Source: Prochlorococcus sp. AG-363-J23
GTDB lineage: Bacteria; Cyanobacteriota; Cyanobacteriia; PCC-6307; Cyanobiaceae
Direction of reading: 5' to 3'
NCBI GenBank assembly: GCA_003280245.1
Contig: QCFN01000002.1
Coordinates: forward strand, 1 to 64,000
Length of the DNA stretch: 64,000 nucleotides
In this document: positions 45,933 to 55,084 of the stretch, piece after piece
How positions within the stretch are numbered: position 1 is the first letter of the stretch
How the letters are laid out: every line of letters begins with the position of its first letter
Notes under the pieces: generated by a model
The model's database searches: none
Told to the model about the DNA's origin: nothing
The model's input: the letters and a program-made list of their open reading frames with translations, nothing else
Position numbers and translations under genes: made by a program

Positions 45933-46718
45933 ATGACTAATAGACCTGCTCATTCAGTAAGCCCTGGTGGGGTTGATGGAACTAAGGTAGTGAGTTCTTT
46001 TACTCCTGCTCGATTGCAAGCGGCATGCAAGGAATTAAGGAAGCTTTCTCCTCAGGATCGCCTTGCTTGGGCATTGGATGAATTTGGTTCAGGTTTTGCT
46101 CTAACAACAAGCTTTGGAATTCAATCTGGTGTTCTTTTACATATGCTGAAAAGTTTGAGAAATGGCTCTTTAGTACCAGTTGTTTGGGTCGATACTGGTT
46201 ATATGCATTCTGAGACTTACAAGTATGCACAACAATTATCACAAAAGTTTGAGCTTAACCTTCATGTTGCGCAGAGCACATTTTCACCTGCTCGAATGGA
46301 AGCTTTATATGGACGCTTGTGGGAGACAGGGGCGGTTAAGGATTTAGAGACTTATCATCAAATACGTAAAGTTGATCCTCTTGAGAATGCACTTAGTCAC
46401 TTAGAAGTTGTGTGTTGGGCAAGTGGCGTTAGGGGTGGTCAGACTGATCATCGACGGTCAATGAATTTTTTGGATCGGATTAGGAACAGGATTTCTTTGA
46501 GACCTCTTTTGGATTGGACAAAAAAGGATATTTTTTATTACATGCAGGAGAATGCTGTTCCACAGCACCCACTTTTTGAGAAAGGCTATTCAACTGTTGG
46601 AGATTGGCATTCTAGTGCTCCTGAGAGCTCTGACTTGACAGGAAGGGATACTCGCTTTGGAGGTCTTAAACAGGAGTGCGGTATTCATCTCCCTGGGGTA
46701 ATGGGAGAAGGTATTTGA
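45933..46718 (+). CDS. cysH: Phosphoadenylyl-sulfate reductase
   Basis: CysH reduces PAPS to sulfite with thioredoxin. The 261-residue sequence has the PP-loop-like TTSFGIQSGVLL near residue 54, WVDTGYMHSETY, WASGVRGGQTDHR, and a C-terminal ECGIH with the catalytic cysteine. The protein lacks the two CC pairs that hold a 4Fe-4S cluster in APS reductases, so the PAPS-type enzyme is the better reading. The 3' end runs up against the coaX start. Confidence 0.93.
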   Translation: MTNRPAHSVSPGGVDGTKVVSSFTPARLQAACKELRKLSPQDRLAWALDEFGSGFALTTSFGIQSGVLLHMLKSLRNGSLVPVVWVDTGYMHSETYKYAQQLSQKFELNLHVAQSTFSPARMEALYGRLWETGAVKDLETYHQIRKVDPLENALSHLEVVCWASGVRGGQTDHRRSMNFLDRIRNRISLRPLLDWTKKDIFYYMQENAVPQHPLFEKGYSTVGDWHSSAPESSDLTGRDTRFGGLKQECGIHLPGVMGEGI

Positions 46719-46720
46719 TA

Positions 46721-47431
46721 GTGGATTTTGATAAAAGTTGCCTTTTGATAGGAAATACTCGGTGGCATTGGGCATATGAAATTGATGATTTATGGCATTT
46801 TTCTCATGAACCTCCAGACTTGAATAAGTTGAAATTTTTAGGCGACTCGGTTGTTGCGTGGGCCTCAGTAGGGAGAACCCCTAAAGGAAAGTTTTTAAGA
46901 CCTGAACATCGTATTGAATTGAATCATGTACCTTTAAAATCAATGCCTCCGTGGTTAGGTATAGATCGAGCATTAGGGGCTTGGGCTGCCTGCAAAAAGG
47001 CTAGAGAGCTTCAAGAGATATCTTCGGGATTACTTGTGGCCGATGCAGGTACCATTCTTAGTTTGACTAGAGTTACAAGTAATGGAGAGTTTTCTGGAGG
47101 TCAGTTAGTTGCTGGGTTGCAACTACAGCTTTTTGCAATGTCTCAAGGGGCTCAAAATTTGAGAGATGTGAGCTTGGAAAACTTCCCACAAGAACCTTTT
47201 CCAGTTGCAACAAAAGACGCGATGAAAAAAGGGGCAATACAGGCTCTCGTTGGAATTCTTTTAGAGGCCCAGCGAGTAGCTGCTTCACCTTTGTGGATTT
47301 GTGGAGGAGATGCACCTTTTATCCTTGATGAGTTGCAGATAGCAGAAATTGGGGTGAGGCATTGCCCTAATCTTGTCTTAGAAGGTATGGTTGATGTATA
47401 TAAAAATGTTAATTTAGAAAAAGATCGTTGA
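46721..47431 (+). CDS. coaX: Type III pantothenate kinase
   Basis: CoaX phosphorylates pantothenate, the first step of CoA synthesis. The acetate-and-sugar-kinase fold is visible as LLIGNTRWHW near the start, SVGRTPKGKF, GIDRALGAWAA (a strong family motif) and VADAGTILSLTRV, with GGQLVAGLQLQL further on. I chose GTG at 46721; TTG 46715 overlaps the cysH stop and a longer frame from 46676 lies inside cysH. The 3' end overlaps prxQ convergently by 23 bases. Confidence 0.87.
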   Translation: MDFDKSCLLIGNTRWHWAYEIDDLWHFSHEPPDLNKLKFLGDSVVAWASVGRTPKGKFLRPEHRIELNHVPLKSMPPWLGIDRALGAWAACKKARELQEISSGLLVADAGTILSLTRVTSNGEFSGGQLVAGLQLQLFAMSQGAQNLRDVSLENFPQEPFPVATKDAMKKGAIQALVGILLEAQRVAASPLWICGGDAPFILDELQIAEIGVRHCPNLVLEGMVDVYKNVNLEKDR

Positions 47432-47876
47432 TTATTTGATCTGCCATGGTTGCAGCTTTTACTTTTAAATAAATCAGTTCGAAGTTTCCATTCTTATCTA
47501 TTACAAATGTATGTCTCATCATTCCCATATACTCTCGGCCCATAAACTTTTTTAGACCATAACTTTCATAAGCACTTGCCACTGGACATGGCTCTAAGTC
47601 AGTTAGTAAAGGGAAAGGAAGTTGATATTTTTCTATAAATTTCTGGTGGGTTTTTGAAGGATCTTTGCTTATGCCAATTACTTGTATATTTTTTTCTGCA
47701 AATTTTTTCCATTGATCTCTAAAATTGCAAGCTTCTTTTGTACAACCAGGGGTATCGTCCTTTGGGTAAAAGTAGATTACAATACGATTTCCTTTTAGAG
47801 AAGAAAGTCGAACTAGCTCGCCATTTTGATTTGGGAGGCTGAATTCAGGTGCAGGATCACCAATTTGTAGGGCCAT
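47409..47876 (-). CDS. bcp: Peroxiredoxin Q / bacterioferritin comigratory protein
   Basis: A thiol peroxidase of 155 residues. The peroxidatic cysteine C45 and resolving cysteine C50 lie in DDTPGCTKEAC, the PrxQ/BCP spacing of four residues between them. The GDPAPEFSLPNQNGE start and MRHTFVIDKNG are typical. It detoxifies H2O2 and organic peroxides with thioredoxin. Its 3' end overlaps coaX by 23 bases and its start shares bases with the phosphopantetheinyl transferase gene. Confidence 0.95.
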   Translation of the reverse strand: MALQIGDPAPEFSLPNQNGELVRLSSLKGNRIVIYFYPKDDTPGCTKEACNFRDQWKKFAEKNIQVIGISKDPSKTHQKFIEKYQLPFPLLTDLEPCPVASAYESYGLKKFMGREYMGMMRHTFVIDKNGNFELIYLKVKAATMADQIINDLFLN

Positions 47877-48541
47877 TGATCCCCAATAAAGTTAATACCT
47901 CAAGTTTACTTGCACTTTGGTTTTTCCCCAAGAATTCAACTTTTAAGCCTATATCCATTGATGAAGAAGAATCTGCAAGAAGGCTCTCTCCATCGAGATC
48001 TAATCAGTACCGACAATCTAGAGGATATTTACGCTATGCATTATCGCAACTTTGGGATATGGAAGCGTTAGATATTCCATTAAAGGCATTGCCTGGGATG
48101 CCCCCATTATTAGAAGAAGGATGGGGGTTCGTAAGTCTTAGTCATTGCCGAGATGCTTTTCTGGTGGGTTGGTCAGAATTCCCTATTGGGATTGATTTGG
48201 AACGTTTAGATAGATCTTTTAATGCTCGAAAGCTTTCACAAAGATTTTTTCATGAAGCGAATCTAGCTCCACTGATTGATTTAGAAGGAGAGGAGCTTCG
48301 TTTGGCGGTTTTGGAACAATGGTCGATTCGGGAATCTTCTATTAAATGGCAACAAGGGAGTATCTCTAAAGATTTGCAATATTGGTATTGGGACCAAGAT
48401 TTATCTTTGGCAATTCATGCCGCTTTGGGGCACAAGTTAAATACATATAGAGTTCATTATGAAAAATGGTTAATAGTAGTTGCTTGGGATTACCTTGAAA
48501 ATATTGAGCCTCAATTTGTTTGCGTGGGAGATAAATATTAG
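47876..48541 (+). CDS. 4'-phosphopantetheinyl transferase (Sfp-like)
   Basis: The enzyme moves phosphopantetheine from CoA to acyl carrier or other carrier proteins. The Mg-binding IGIDLE and the later WSIRESSIKW with its EXXXK pattern are present, and SNQYRQSRGYLRYAL resembles the Sfp N-terminal half. Length is about 220 residues. The start is unclear: TTG 47876 abuts the divergent bcp start, while GTG 47849 would give nine more residues overlapping bcp by 28 bases. coaX nearby supplies the CoA pathway. Confidence 0.83.
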   Translation: MIPNKVNTSSLLALWFFPKNSTFKPISIDEEESARRLSPSRSNQYRQSRGYLRYALSQLWDMEALDIPLKALPGMPPLLEEGWGFVSLSHCRDAFLVGWSEFPIGIDLERLDRSFNARKLSQRFFHEANLAPLIDLEGEELRLAVLEQWSIRESSIKWQQGSISKDLQYWYWDQDLSLAIHAALGHKLNTYRVHYEKWLIVVAWDYLENIEPQFVCVGDKY

Positions 48542-48568
48542 AATATTCTTTTAAAAGTTGGTTGCTTT

Positions 48569-50818
48569 TTATATGAGAAGATCAGAGTCTTCTTTTGGCA
48601 TTTTATGATTGCTTTTTGCTTGTCTACAAGCAGCTACTCTCTTATGAATTAGTCTTTGATTGAGTGTTCGTCCAAACAGGCTAGATATTATCTTTTCTAG
48701 GATCTTTATATTTTCGGGTGTGATCTCTTTTTTTAACAATTCTCGATATTGACTATTTTTTCCCATCCATCGCATGAAAAGCCTTCTGTCAATATTTAGT
48801 GATGTTTTCTCTTCCCATTCTTCTACTTGAAGATTCCACCCTAAATTCTCTAATAAACTGTAAAAATTATTCTCTTGTTTTTTTTGTGAGAGCCATGTTT
48901 CTTCTTTCTTTGTAAGTGAAAATAAAAGTTCTTTTTCTTGGTCCCCTAATGTAGATTCTTTAAGTAAATCCAATAATGCATTTGCAGGGCCTAGATCAGG
49001 CCGACTTATTAGTAGCCTAATTTTTGCGTTAGACGTACATCTTGATGTAATAGTTTCCCAAAGAATTTTTATGTGGGGATTTCTTAGGTCTGCTTTGGAA
49101 ATACGACTTCCAATCAATTCGAATTTTTGTGTTTCCGGTAATTTGTTTATTACTGAGTAATCACCCTGTAAAAGTGTTGGCCTTGTGATTGGATCTAATA
49201 TTTGCAATTGATCGTTAAGCTTGTCTTTAGTTTCTTTGAGTTCGATCAGGATTGTTACACCTCCTTCAGGAACTGAGAGTAAAGGATCAATTGCCCAAAG
49301 AAGGGAGCGCCCTCCAACAATTAGAACACGATGATTCCTTTGCCAATTTACGTTATCCCAAAATTTCTCTCGCAAGTGTTGTAGACGTTCACCCTCTTGA
49401 CTGATTTGTCTTTTGAACCATTTTTCTAGGACTGGGTTCTCAGGATCATCGCTCATTAAAAGAGGATATTGTTGAGTTGATTCATCTGCCGCTGCCAGTT
49501 GGGCGGCCCTTCGAGCCATCATCACTGGACGACGTTCTCCTTCCCATCCATGCATGCTTGGTCGCCAAAAAATTTCTCCTTGTAGAGTTGTTGGTAGATA
49601 TTGTTGGACTATCCAGTTGTTTTTAAATGCGTGGGGGTAGAGGTATCCCACTCCATCGCCAAATTTATCTTTATCGCGACTGGCATCTCGCAGATGCCTT
49701 GGAATATTTTGACTTTGAGCTGATTGAACTGATTTCAAGGCCTCCCAAAAGCCGCATATGCTATTACTTTTTTCGGCAGAGGCCAGATAAAGAGATGCTT
49801 GGGCTAAAGAATAAAGTCCTTCTGGTAGGCCTACTCTTTCAAACGCTGATGCACAAGCTTCAACAACAACAATTGCTTGAGGATCTGCAAGACCTATATC
49901 TTCGCTTGCGGCAATCAGCATACGCCTAAATATGAAGCGAGGGCTTTCGCCTGCTTCAATCATTCTTGCTAGCCAAAAGAGGGCGGCATCGGGATCTGAA
50001 CCACGTAATGATTTGATAAAAGCACTTATCGTGTCGTAATGGGCATCCCCTTGCTTGTCATATAAAACGGCCCTTTCTTGAATTGATTCTTCTGCAATCG
50101 CAAGGCTTATCTGAATGATTCCATCTTTGTCCGGTGAGCTGCTTTCTACAGCGAGTTCTAATGCATTTAGAAGACTTCTAGCATCACCATTAGATATATC
50201 AATTAAATGATTGATTGCATCTTCAGTTAAACGAATTTGACGATTTCCATAACCTCTTTCGGGATCTTGTAGCGCTCGTTGAAGTAGGCTTTTAAGATCT
50301 GATGCTTGCAAAGGCTGTAATCGAAATACTTTAGATCTGCTTACTAATGCTTTATTAACTTCAAAGTAGGGGTTCTCAGTTGTAGCTCCTATTAGTGAGA
50401 CAGTTCCATTCTCGACCCATGGCAATAAGGCATCCTGCTGGATGCTATTGAATCTATGAACTTCATCGATGAAGAGGATTGTTCTTAAGCTATATCTTTG
50501 AATTCGTTTTTTTGCCGAATCTACTTCTTGTCGCAGTTCTTTGACGCCTGCAAGTACTGCATTGAGACTACTGAAATGAGCTCTTGTATGCCTTGCAATA
50601 ATTCTAGCTAGGGTTGTTTTTCCTACTCCTGGAGGGCCATGCAATAAAAGGTTCCCAACACGATCTGAGGAAATTGCTCTGCGTAATAGACGACCTTCAG
50701 CAAGAATTGAATCTTGTCCTACAAATTCATCCAGGTTCCTAGGACGTAGTCGATCTGCTAATGGTGCATGTTGATTCAGCTCTTGTTCACCATGATACTC
50801 AAAAAGATCTTGATCCAA
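48569..50818 (-). CDS. rarA: RarA/MgsA AAA+ ATPase fused to an extra C-terminal domain
   Basis: Residues about 15-440 form replication-associated recombination protein A, a clamp-loader-like AAA+ ATPase that acts at stalled forks. Walker A is HGPPGVGKTTL (60-70), Walker B TILFIDEVHR (113-122), the sensor GATTEN (144-149), and MgsA-type GYLYPHAF follows near 391-398. Residues about 455-749 are an extra domain, beginning ENPVLEKWFKRQ, with a Rossmann-like RVLIVGGRSLLW (497-508) and ALLDLLKE. This part could be a methyltransferase-like fold without obvious catalytic residues. The usual RarA is about 440 residues. Confidence 0.9.
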   Translation of the reverse strand: MDQDLFEYHGEQELNQHAPLADRLRPRNLDEFVGQDSILAEGRLLRRAISSDRVGNLLLHGPPGVGKTTLARIIARHTRAHFSSLNAVLAGVKELRQEVDSAKKRIQRYSLRTILFIDEVHRFNSIQQDALLPWVENGTVSLIGATTENPYFEVNKALVSRSKVFRLQPLQASDLKSLLQRALQDPERGYGNRQIRLTEDAINHLIDISNGDARSLLNALELAVESSSPDKDGIIQISLAIAEESIQERAVLYDKQGDAHYDTISAFIKSLRGSDPDAALFWLARMIEAGESPRFIFRRMLIAASEDIGLADPQAIVVVEACASAFERVGLPEGLYSLAQASLYLASAEKSNSICGFWEALKSVQSAQSQNIPRHLRDASRDKDKFGDGVGYLYPHAFKNNWIVQQYLPTTLQGEIFWRPSMHGWEGERRPVMMARRAAQLAAADESTQQYPLLMSDDPENPVLEKWFKRQISQEGERLQHLREKFWDNVNWQRNHRVLIVGGRSLLWAIDPLLSVPEGGVTILIELKETKDKLNDQLQILDPITRPTLLQGDYSVINKLPETQKFELIGSRISKADLRNPHIKILWETITSRCTSNAKIRLLISRPDLGPANALLDLLKESTLGDQEKELLFSLTKKEETWLSQKKQENNFYSLLENLGWNLQVEEWEEKTSLNIDRRLFMRWMGKNSQYRELLKKEITPENIKILEKIISSLFGRTLNQRLIHKRVAACRQAKSNHKMPKEDSDLLI

Positions 50819-50939
50819 GTTTAGCTTTACCTTTGCTATGGTTGTTAATTAAATTTGTTTTTATTGGCTATCAATAAGCTTACCTTAATTGCTTTATTAG
50901 TGAAATAAAATCATGCTTTTATAGAGTATTGTAGCGTTT

Positions 50940-52598
50940 TTACGTAATAACGCTAGGATGATTTTTCCCTGAAAGCGTATGAATTTTAGTGAGATCGTTA
51001 ATAGCTGTGATTAATGGAGATAGTGCCTTTTGTGGATTTTGATTTAAGTCCCCTGTATTAGAAACATAGCGTTCTAAATATATTCTAAGAGTAGCACCTT
51101 TAGTTCCAGTCCCTGATAGCCTGAGAATTACCCTATTGTTTCCTTCCAGAAGAATTCTTAGACCTTGATTGGTTGTTATAGAGCCATCGACAGAATCTTC
51201 GTAGCTGAAATTGTCAGCATGAGTAACTAAATGACCTGCAAATTTTTGTTGGGAGAGGCTAGGTAATCCTTGCTCAAGTTTTGAATAAATTTCATTGGCA
51301 ATGTTGATAGGAATTTCTTCATAATCATGTCGAGAATAGTAATGTCTTCCGTATTTATTCCAGTGTTGTTGCATTACATCATAGACCGTACATTTTTTCT
51401 CTGCAAGAATTTGAAGCCAGAATAGAACAGCCCATAGACCATCTTTTTCGCGAATATGATTGCTTCCTGTCCCAAAACTTTCTTCGCCGCATATTGTGAT
51501 GAGATTTTTATCAAGTAGATTGCCGAAAAACTTCCACCCTGTTGGAGTTTCGTAAGCATTAATCTGAAGATCTTTTGCTACGACATCTACAGCAGAACTT
51601 GTTGGCATTGACCTTGCTACGCCTATTAATCCATTGGCATAAGCGGGGACTAATGATGAATTAGCGGTTAGAACGGCAAGACTATCGCTGGGATTAACAA
51701 AGCAGCTTTTCCCAAGAATCATATTTCTGTCACCATCACCATCACAAGCTGCGCCAAAGTCATAAAAGTCTTGATTTAATAAAAGATCAGCCAATTCTTT
51801 TGCATAAGTCAGATTTGGATCAGGATGGCCACCTCCAAAATCTGTTAAGGGTACATAGTTGCGCACTGTGCCATTAGGAGCGCCTATGACTTTTTCAAGT
51901 AGTTGTTTTGCATAAGGTCCAGTTACCGCATGCATTGCATCAAAGACTATTTTGAAATCATCTCTCAATAGTGATGCAATCTTGTCAAAATCAAATAGTT
52001 TTTCCATTAGAGAGATATAGTCTTCAACACCATCAATTACTTCAACTTTCATTGATCCAATCGAATAGATATCTGTTTGATCTAATGGGATTAAAGAGCC
52101 TTGAAGTATTTGATACTCTTTGAGACTTTTGGTGCACTCGTATATTGAATTTGTTAATGCCTCTGAAGCTGGGCCACCATTAGGACCATTTATTTTGACT
52201 CCAAAATCACCATCTGGACCTCCTGAGTTATGACTTGCTGAAAGGATAATTCCTCCTATAGCCTTTTGACTGCGAATTAGATGTGAGGCTGCAGGAGTAG
52301 AAAGAATACCTTTAGTAGTAGTAATTATTTTTTTCAGACCATGTGCAGCACCCATAGCTATTATTACATTAATAGCATTTTCGTTGCCGTAGCGACCATC
52401 TCCACCAAGAACCAAGGTTCCACCTTGAACTCCAGGAAGCGTTTGAAAAATTGCCTCCACAAAGCTTTCTAAATAATTTTTTTGTGCAAAATGCTTGCTG
52501 CTTTTTCGTAATCCTGAAGTGCCTGGCTTTTGATCTGTAAAGGGAGAATCCAGTGAAACGATAATAGGTGCCTGTTTATTTGGAATTGAGTTCGACAT
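50940..52598 (-). CDS. pgm: Phosphoglucomutase (alpha-D-glucose specific)
   Basis: Pgm interconverts glucose-1-phosphate and glucose-6-phosphate for glycogen and nucleotide-sugar metabolism. The catalytic serine lies in ILSASHNSGGPDGDFG (near residue 120), the metal loop is CDGDGDRNM (near 285), the sugar-binding loop CGEESFGTGSNHIREKDG (near 375), and the C-terminal phosphate loop is RLSGTGTKGATLR. Length 552 fits the eukaryote-like PGM1 class found in cyanobacteria. It is preceded by a small membrane protein gene on the same strand. Confidence 0.95.
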   Translation of the reverse strand: MSNSIPNKQAPIIVSLDSPFTDQKPGTSGLRKSSKHFAQKNYLESFVEAIFQTLPGVQGGTLVLGGDGRYGNENAINVIIAMGAAHGLKKIITTTKGILSTPAASHLIRSQKAIGGIILSASHNSGGPDGDFGVKINGPNGGPASEALTNSIYECTKSLKEYQILQGSLIPLDQTDIYSIGSMKVEVIDGVEDYISLMEKLFDFDKIASLLRDDFKIVFDAMHAVTGPYAKQLLEKVIGAPNGTVRNYVPLTDFGGGHPDPNLTYAKELADLLLNQDFYDFGAACDGDGDRNMILGKSCFVNPSDSLAVLTANSSLVPAYANGLIGVARSMPTSSAVDVVAKDLQINAYETPTGWKFFGNLLDKNLITICGEESFGTGSNHIREKDGLWAVLFWLQILAEKKCTVYDVMQQHWNKYGRHYYSRHDYEEIPINIANEIYSKLEQGLPSLSQQKFAGHLVTHADNFSYEDSVDGSITTNQGLRILLEGNNRVILRLSGTGTKGATLRIYLERYVSNTGDLNQNPQKALSPLITAINDLTKIHTLSGKNHPSVIT

Positions 52599-52672
52599 AT
52601 ATTTTTAGTAAGGATAGAAATAGTATTTTGGCATAAATCAAGATAAATATTTGACTTGAGGAGACAATCTAT

Positions 52673-52843
52673 CTAGTGAGGCATTTCTGAAGTTCTGAGC
52701 ATAAATATAAACCAGAGTGTTGTAAGGGTTAATGTTGTAGCAAGTCCAAAACTTATACCTTGTTGGAGAATAATAATTGGAACTACTATAGGAAACAGTA
52801 TTGCCCCAAGTAGTGGTGTTATAGCTACTAACCTTTTCAACAT
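52673..52843 (-). CDS. 56-residue two-span membrane protein
   Basis: ATG at 52843 gives 56 residues with two hydrophobic helices (about 5-27 and 30-50; LLGAILFPIVVPIIILQ and GLATTLTLTTLWFIFML) and a short end RTSEMPH. The frame lies in a gap between pgm and the DUF4912 gene, 21 bases downstream of the latter's end. The clean frame and hydrophobic plan suggest a real gene; no function is recognised. Confidence 0.65.
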   Translation of the reverse strand: MLKRLVAITPLLGAILFPIVVPIIILQQGISFGLATTLTLTTLWFIFMLRTSEMPH

Positions 52844-52864
52844 CTCAAAATTTATTTATTGGTT

Positions 52865-53974
52865 TTAGAACCATTCAGTTGATGATAAATCTTTGGGAAT
52901 ACTGTTGTCTTCAGGTGTAGTCCGTTCAAAATGCATTGTGATATTGCATTTCTGTTGACCATCTGCTGCAATTGCTTCTATTGGATATTTTTGTTTTCCA
53001 TCACGAAATGGAACTTGTAAGTTGAATGTTCCATCATGAGAGAGTGGAACCTCTTCTCCGCCTATACTTAGACGAGCGGCAGGATCAGTAGAGCCATATA
53101 CAATTAATTCGGCATCAGCTACAAGCCAAAAAGATCTTTGCTTTGGTTGTACCCCTCCTAATCCAGATTCGTTGCGGCCACTAGCCCAAAGCCCTATACC
53201 TGATTCATTAGATATATTTTGATCGTTTGCGGTTGAAATTGCTTCTTGGAACTCTTCTGAACCAACTCTTGTTTTTCTGAACTGAGTTGTGGCGCTTTGG
53301 TAAAGGCGTTCGTGGAGATTTGTATTTTCTGTTTGAGAAGGAATCAGGTCACTTGTCGCGTTGGTGTTTATGTTTATTGGAGGAGAGGAAAGACTAAAAG
53401 GAACAAATTGATCAAGGATTTGATTGCTAGGTGACATTGATGGCACCTTGGCTACTGAGGAGAAAGCAAGTGAAGTCCAGCTGTTGCCAAATAGATAGCC
53501 CAGCTCTACTCGATAATCCCTGTTTGGCATTGGGATTGGGAGATACCATTCTGTACTGTGGCTATCGACTTGAGCTTCTTGAAGTGCATGAGGGTGAGCT
53601 GTTCCGTCATGTATTCCCGTTACATCGGCTAAACGTAAGCAAAGTCTATTTGCACCCCTAGATAAAGCACGGTTTCTATCTTCTTCTGAAATTTCCCAAA
53701 ATACATAAGCCCATTCAGGATCTCTAGGGAGAAAAACGACTTTAGTTTGATCAGAGTTAGTAGATGCTTCCTCAGACTTTGAGGATTTTGTGGGTGCGCG
53801 CCAAAACGCTGTAGAAGCTTGCTCTTCAGATTTTTTCTTCAATTCCAATTCTGAAATCTCTTTGATTAGTGATGCTTTGCTTTTCCTGCTGTAAAGCGGA
53901 ACACCTAAATCACTTGCTTTATGGCGAAGCTGACGAAGGGTTAGACGTGCCAGATTATTCAGGGCTTGGGTCAC
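52865..53974 (-). CDS. DUF4912 domain protein with N-terminal Rho_N/SAP-like helix pair
   Basis: A 369-residue protein. The first 45 residues (LARLTLRQLRHKASDLGVPLYS) resemble the Rho N-terminal nucleic-acid-binding helices. DUF4912 spans about 75-215 with VVFLPRDPEWAYVFWEIS and CLRLADVTGIHDG. A second strand-rich segment (about 280-345) has FWLVADAELIVYGSTDPAARLSIGGEEVPL, a carbohydrate-like or Ig-type fold. Known only as a domain family; no function is established. No signal peptide is visible. Confidence 0.78.
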   Translation of the reverse strand: MTQALNNLARLTLRQLRHKASDLGVPLYSRKSKASLIKEISELELKKKSEEQASTAFWRAPTKSSKSEEASTNSDQTKVVFLPRDPEWAYVFWEISEEDRNRALSRGANRLCLRLADVTGIHDGTAHPHALQEAQVDSHSTEWYLPIPMPNRDYRVELGYLFGNSWTSLAFSSVAKVPSMSPSNQILDQFVPFSLSSPPININTNATSDLIPSQTENTNLHERLYQSATTQFRKTRVGSEEFQEAISTANDQNISNESGIGLWASGRNESGLGGVQPKQRSFWLVADAELIVYGSTDPAARLSIGGEEVPLSHDGTFNLQVPFRDGKQKYPIEAIAADGQQKCNITMHFERTTPEDNSIPKDLSSTEWF

Positions 53975-54021
53975 GTCTTAAAACCTCCGTTTTTGTTCGG
54001 GATCATTCTCTCTGCTAACGC

Positions 54022-54432
54022 TCACTCTCGGCTTAGGTGGTCAGGATCCACTGACTCCAAACTTTTTTTTTCTTTTGAAAATGAAGAGGCATTTTGCTGC
54101 TCAATGCTTGATGCAATCAGGTCTTCAAGGGTCAATTCGAGCGGAGATAGTCCATTGGCTTGAGCCAATTTTTTTAGTTGGAGTTCTGCTGAAGAGAACT
54201 GATTCAGAAGAAGAGAGATGAATTTTTGGTCATTCTTGATGCTTTCCTGCTTGTTCAGCCATTTGAGTTTTTCGGGCTCAGAGGGAAATGGACCAGATGC
54301 TTTCCCCCCAGAAATAGTTTTGAATGCTGCCAAACAATGGGCTAGAACTCTTAAATGATGACGTGCAAGAGCTGGGAGAAGAGTAGTGTCAATTTTTTCT
54401 ATGTCTTCCAGGCTGAGAGGACTTTCAGTCAT
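54022..54432 (-). CDS. Conserved hypothetical protein downstream of sufR
   Basis: A 136-residue, mostly helical soluble protein from ATG 54432 (MTESPL). Central features are LLPALARHHLRVLAHCLAAF and SAELQLKKLAQANGLSPLELTLEDLI. An alternative start at 54462 overlaps the sufR gene by 14 bases. It lies 16 bases after sufR on the same strand, so it is probably co-transcribed. I do not recognise a family. Confidence 0.65.
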   Translation of the reverse strand: MTESPLSLEDIEKIDTTLLPALARHHLRVLAHCLAAFKTISGGKASGPFPSEPEKLKWLNKQESIKNDQKFISLLLNQFSSAELQLKKLAQANGLSPLELTLEDLIASSIEQQNASSFSKEKKSLESVDPDHLSRE

Positions 54433-54448
54433 TACAGATGAAGGAATT

Positions 54449-55084
54449 TTAGTGAGGAACAATTAGAAACCCGCAAGTATGTCCTTGCTCGATTCTCCAT
54501 TGAACTCGCTCCACATCGCAGTCAGGAAGAGAGTTACGCATGGTTAAAAGCTCTTGCTCACAAAGAATTGGATATTCCTCAGCAATGTTTTTGACTGCGC
54601 AATGAAAATCATTTATGACCCAGCCCTTGCCACTTGGACATTTATGGAATTCGGTTATATGACCTTCTTGTTTTCTTAGTTCAACTAATTTTTCTAAACG
54701 CTTGAATAGTGGACCTTCTCCCAGTTTGTGGCGATATGTATTCCCTTTGCTTTTAGCTAGCTGATTGAAGACCTTTTGAAAAGTTTTCTTGTTTAAGGTG
54801 TTGGCGGTAGCATCCAAAAGTTCTAGTGAGAAGAAATTGGTGTTTGCATCGAATTGATGTTCGCCTTGCTTGGTTAGGCTCCACAAATTAGATGGACGTC
54901 CTGGCCCATTGTTTGGTCTCGAGGGTTTGATCAATCCTTTTTTTTCTAGGTGGCGCAGATGTCGTCGCATTGCTTGGACAGAGATGCCTAAAACACTGGC
55001 AAGTTCTGAGGCATTGCTGTGTCCTCTTTTTAGAAGCAGTGTGAGGGTTGCTTCCTGATTGGTGAGATGATCTCCTTGGTGCAT
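54449..55084 (-). CDS. sufR: SufR, Fe-S cluster-sensing repressor of the suf operon
   Basis: SufR binds a 4Fe-4S cluster and represses suf genes in cyanobacteria. The N-terminal DeoR/MarR-like winged helix (about 10-75) has SNASELASVLGISVQAMRRHLRHLEKKGLI. The C-terminal cysteines C162, C175, C189 and C204 show the CX12CX13CX14C spacing known for SufR. It is divergent from sufB across a 397-base gap that carries a strong hairpin. The 211-residue length is normal. Confidence 0.95.
   Translation of the reverse strand: MHQGDHLTNQEATLTLLLKRGHSNASELASVLGISVQAMRRHLRHLEKKGLIKPSRPNNGPGRPSNLWSLTKQGEHQFDANTNFFSLELLDATANTLNKKTFQKVFNQLAKSKGNTYRHKLGEGPLFKRLEKLVELRKQEGHITEFHKCPSGKGWVINDFHCAVKNIAEEYPILCEQELLTMRNSLPDCDVERVQWRIEQGHTCGFLIVPH

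Noticed and set aside
46676..46720. Extended N-terminus of coaX inside cysH
   Set aside because: The added residues have no family resemblance, and the GTG at 46721 or TTG at 46715 gives the normal start right at the nucleotide-binding strand.
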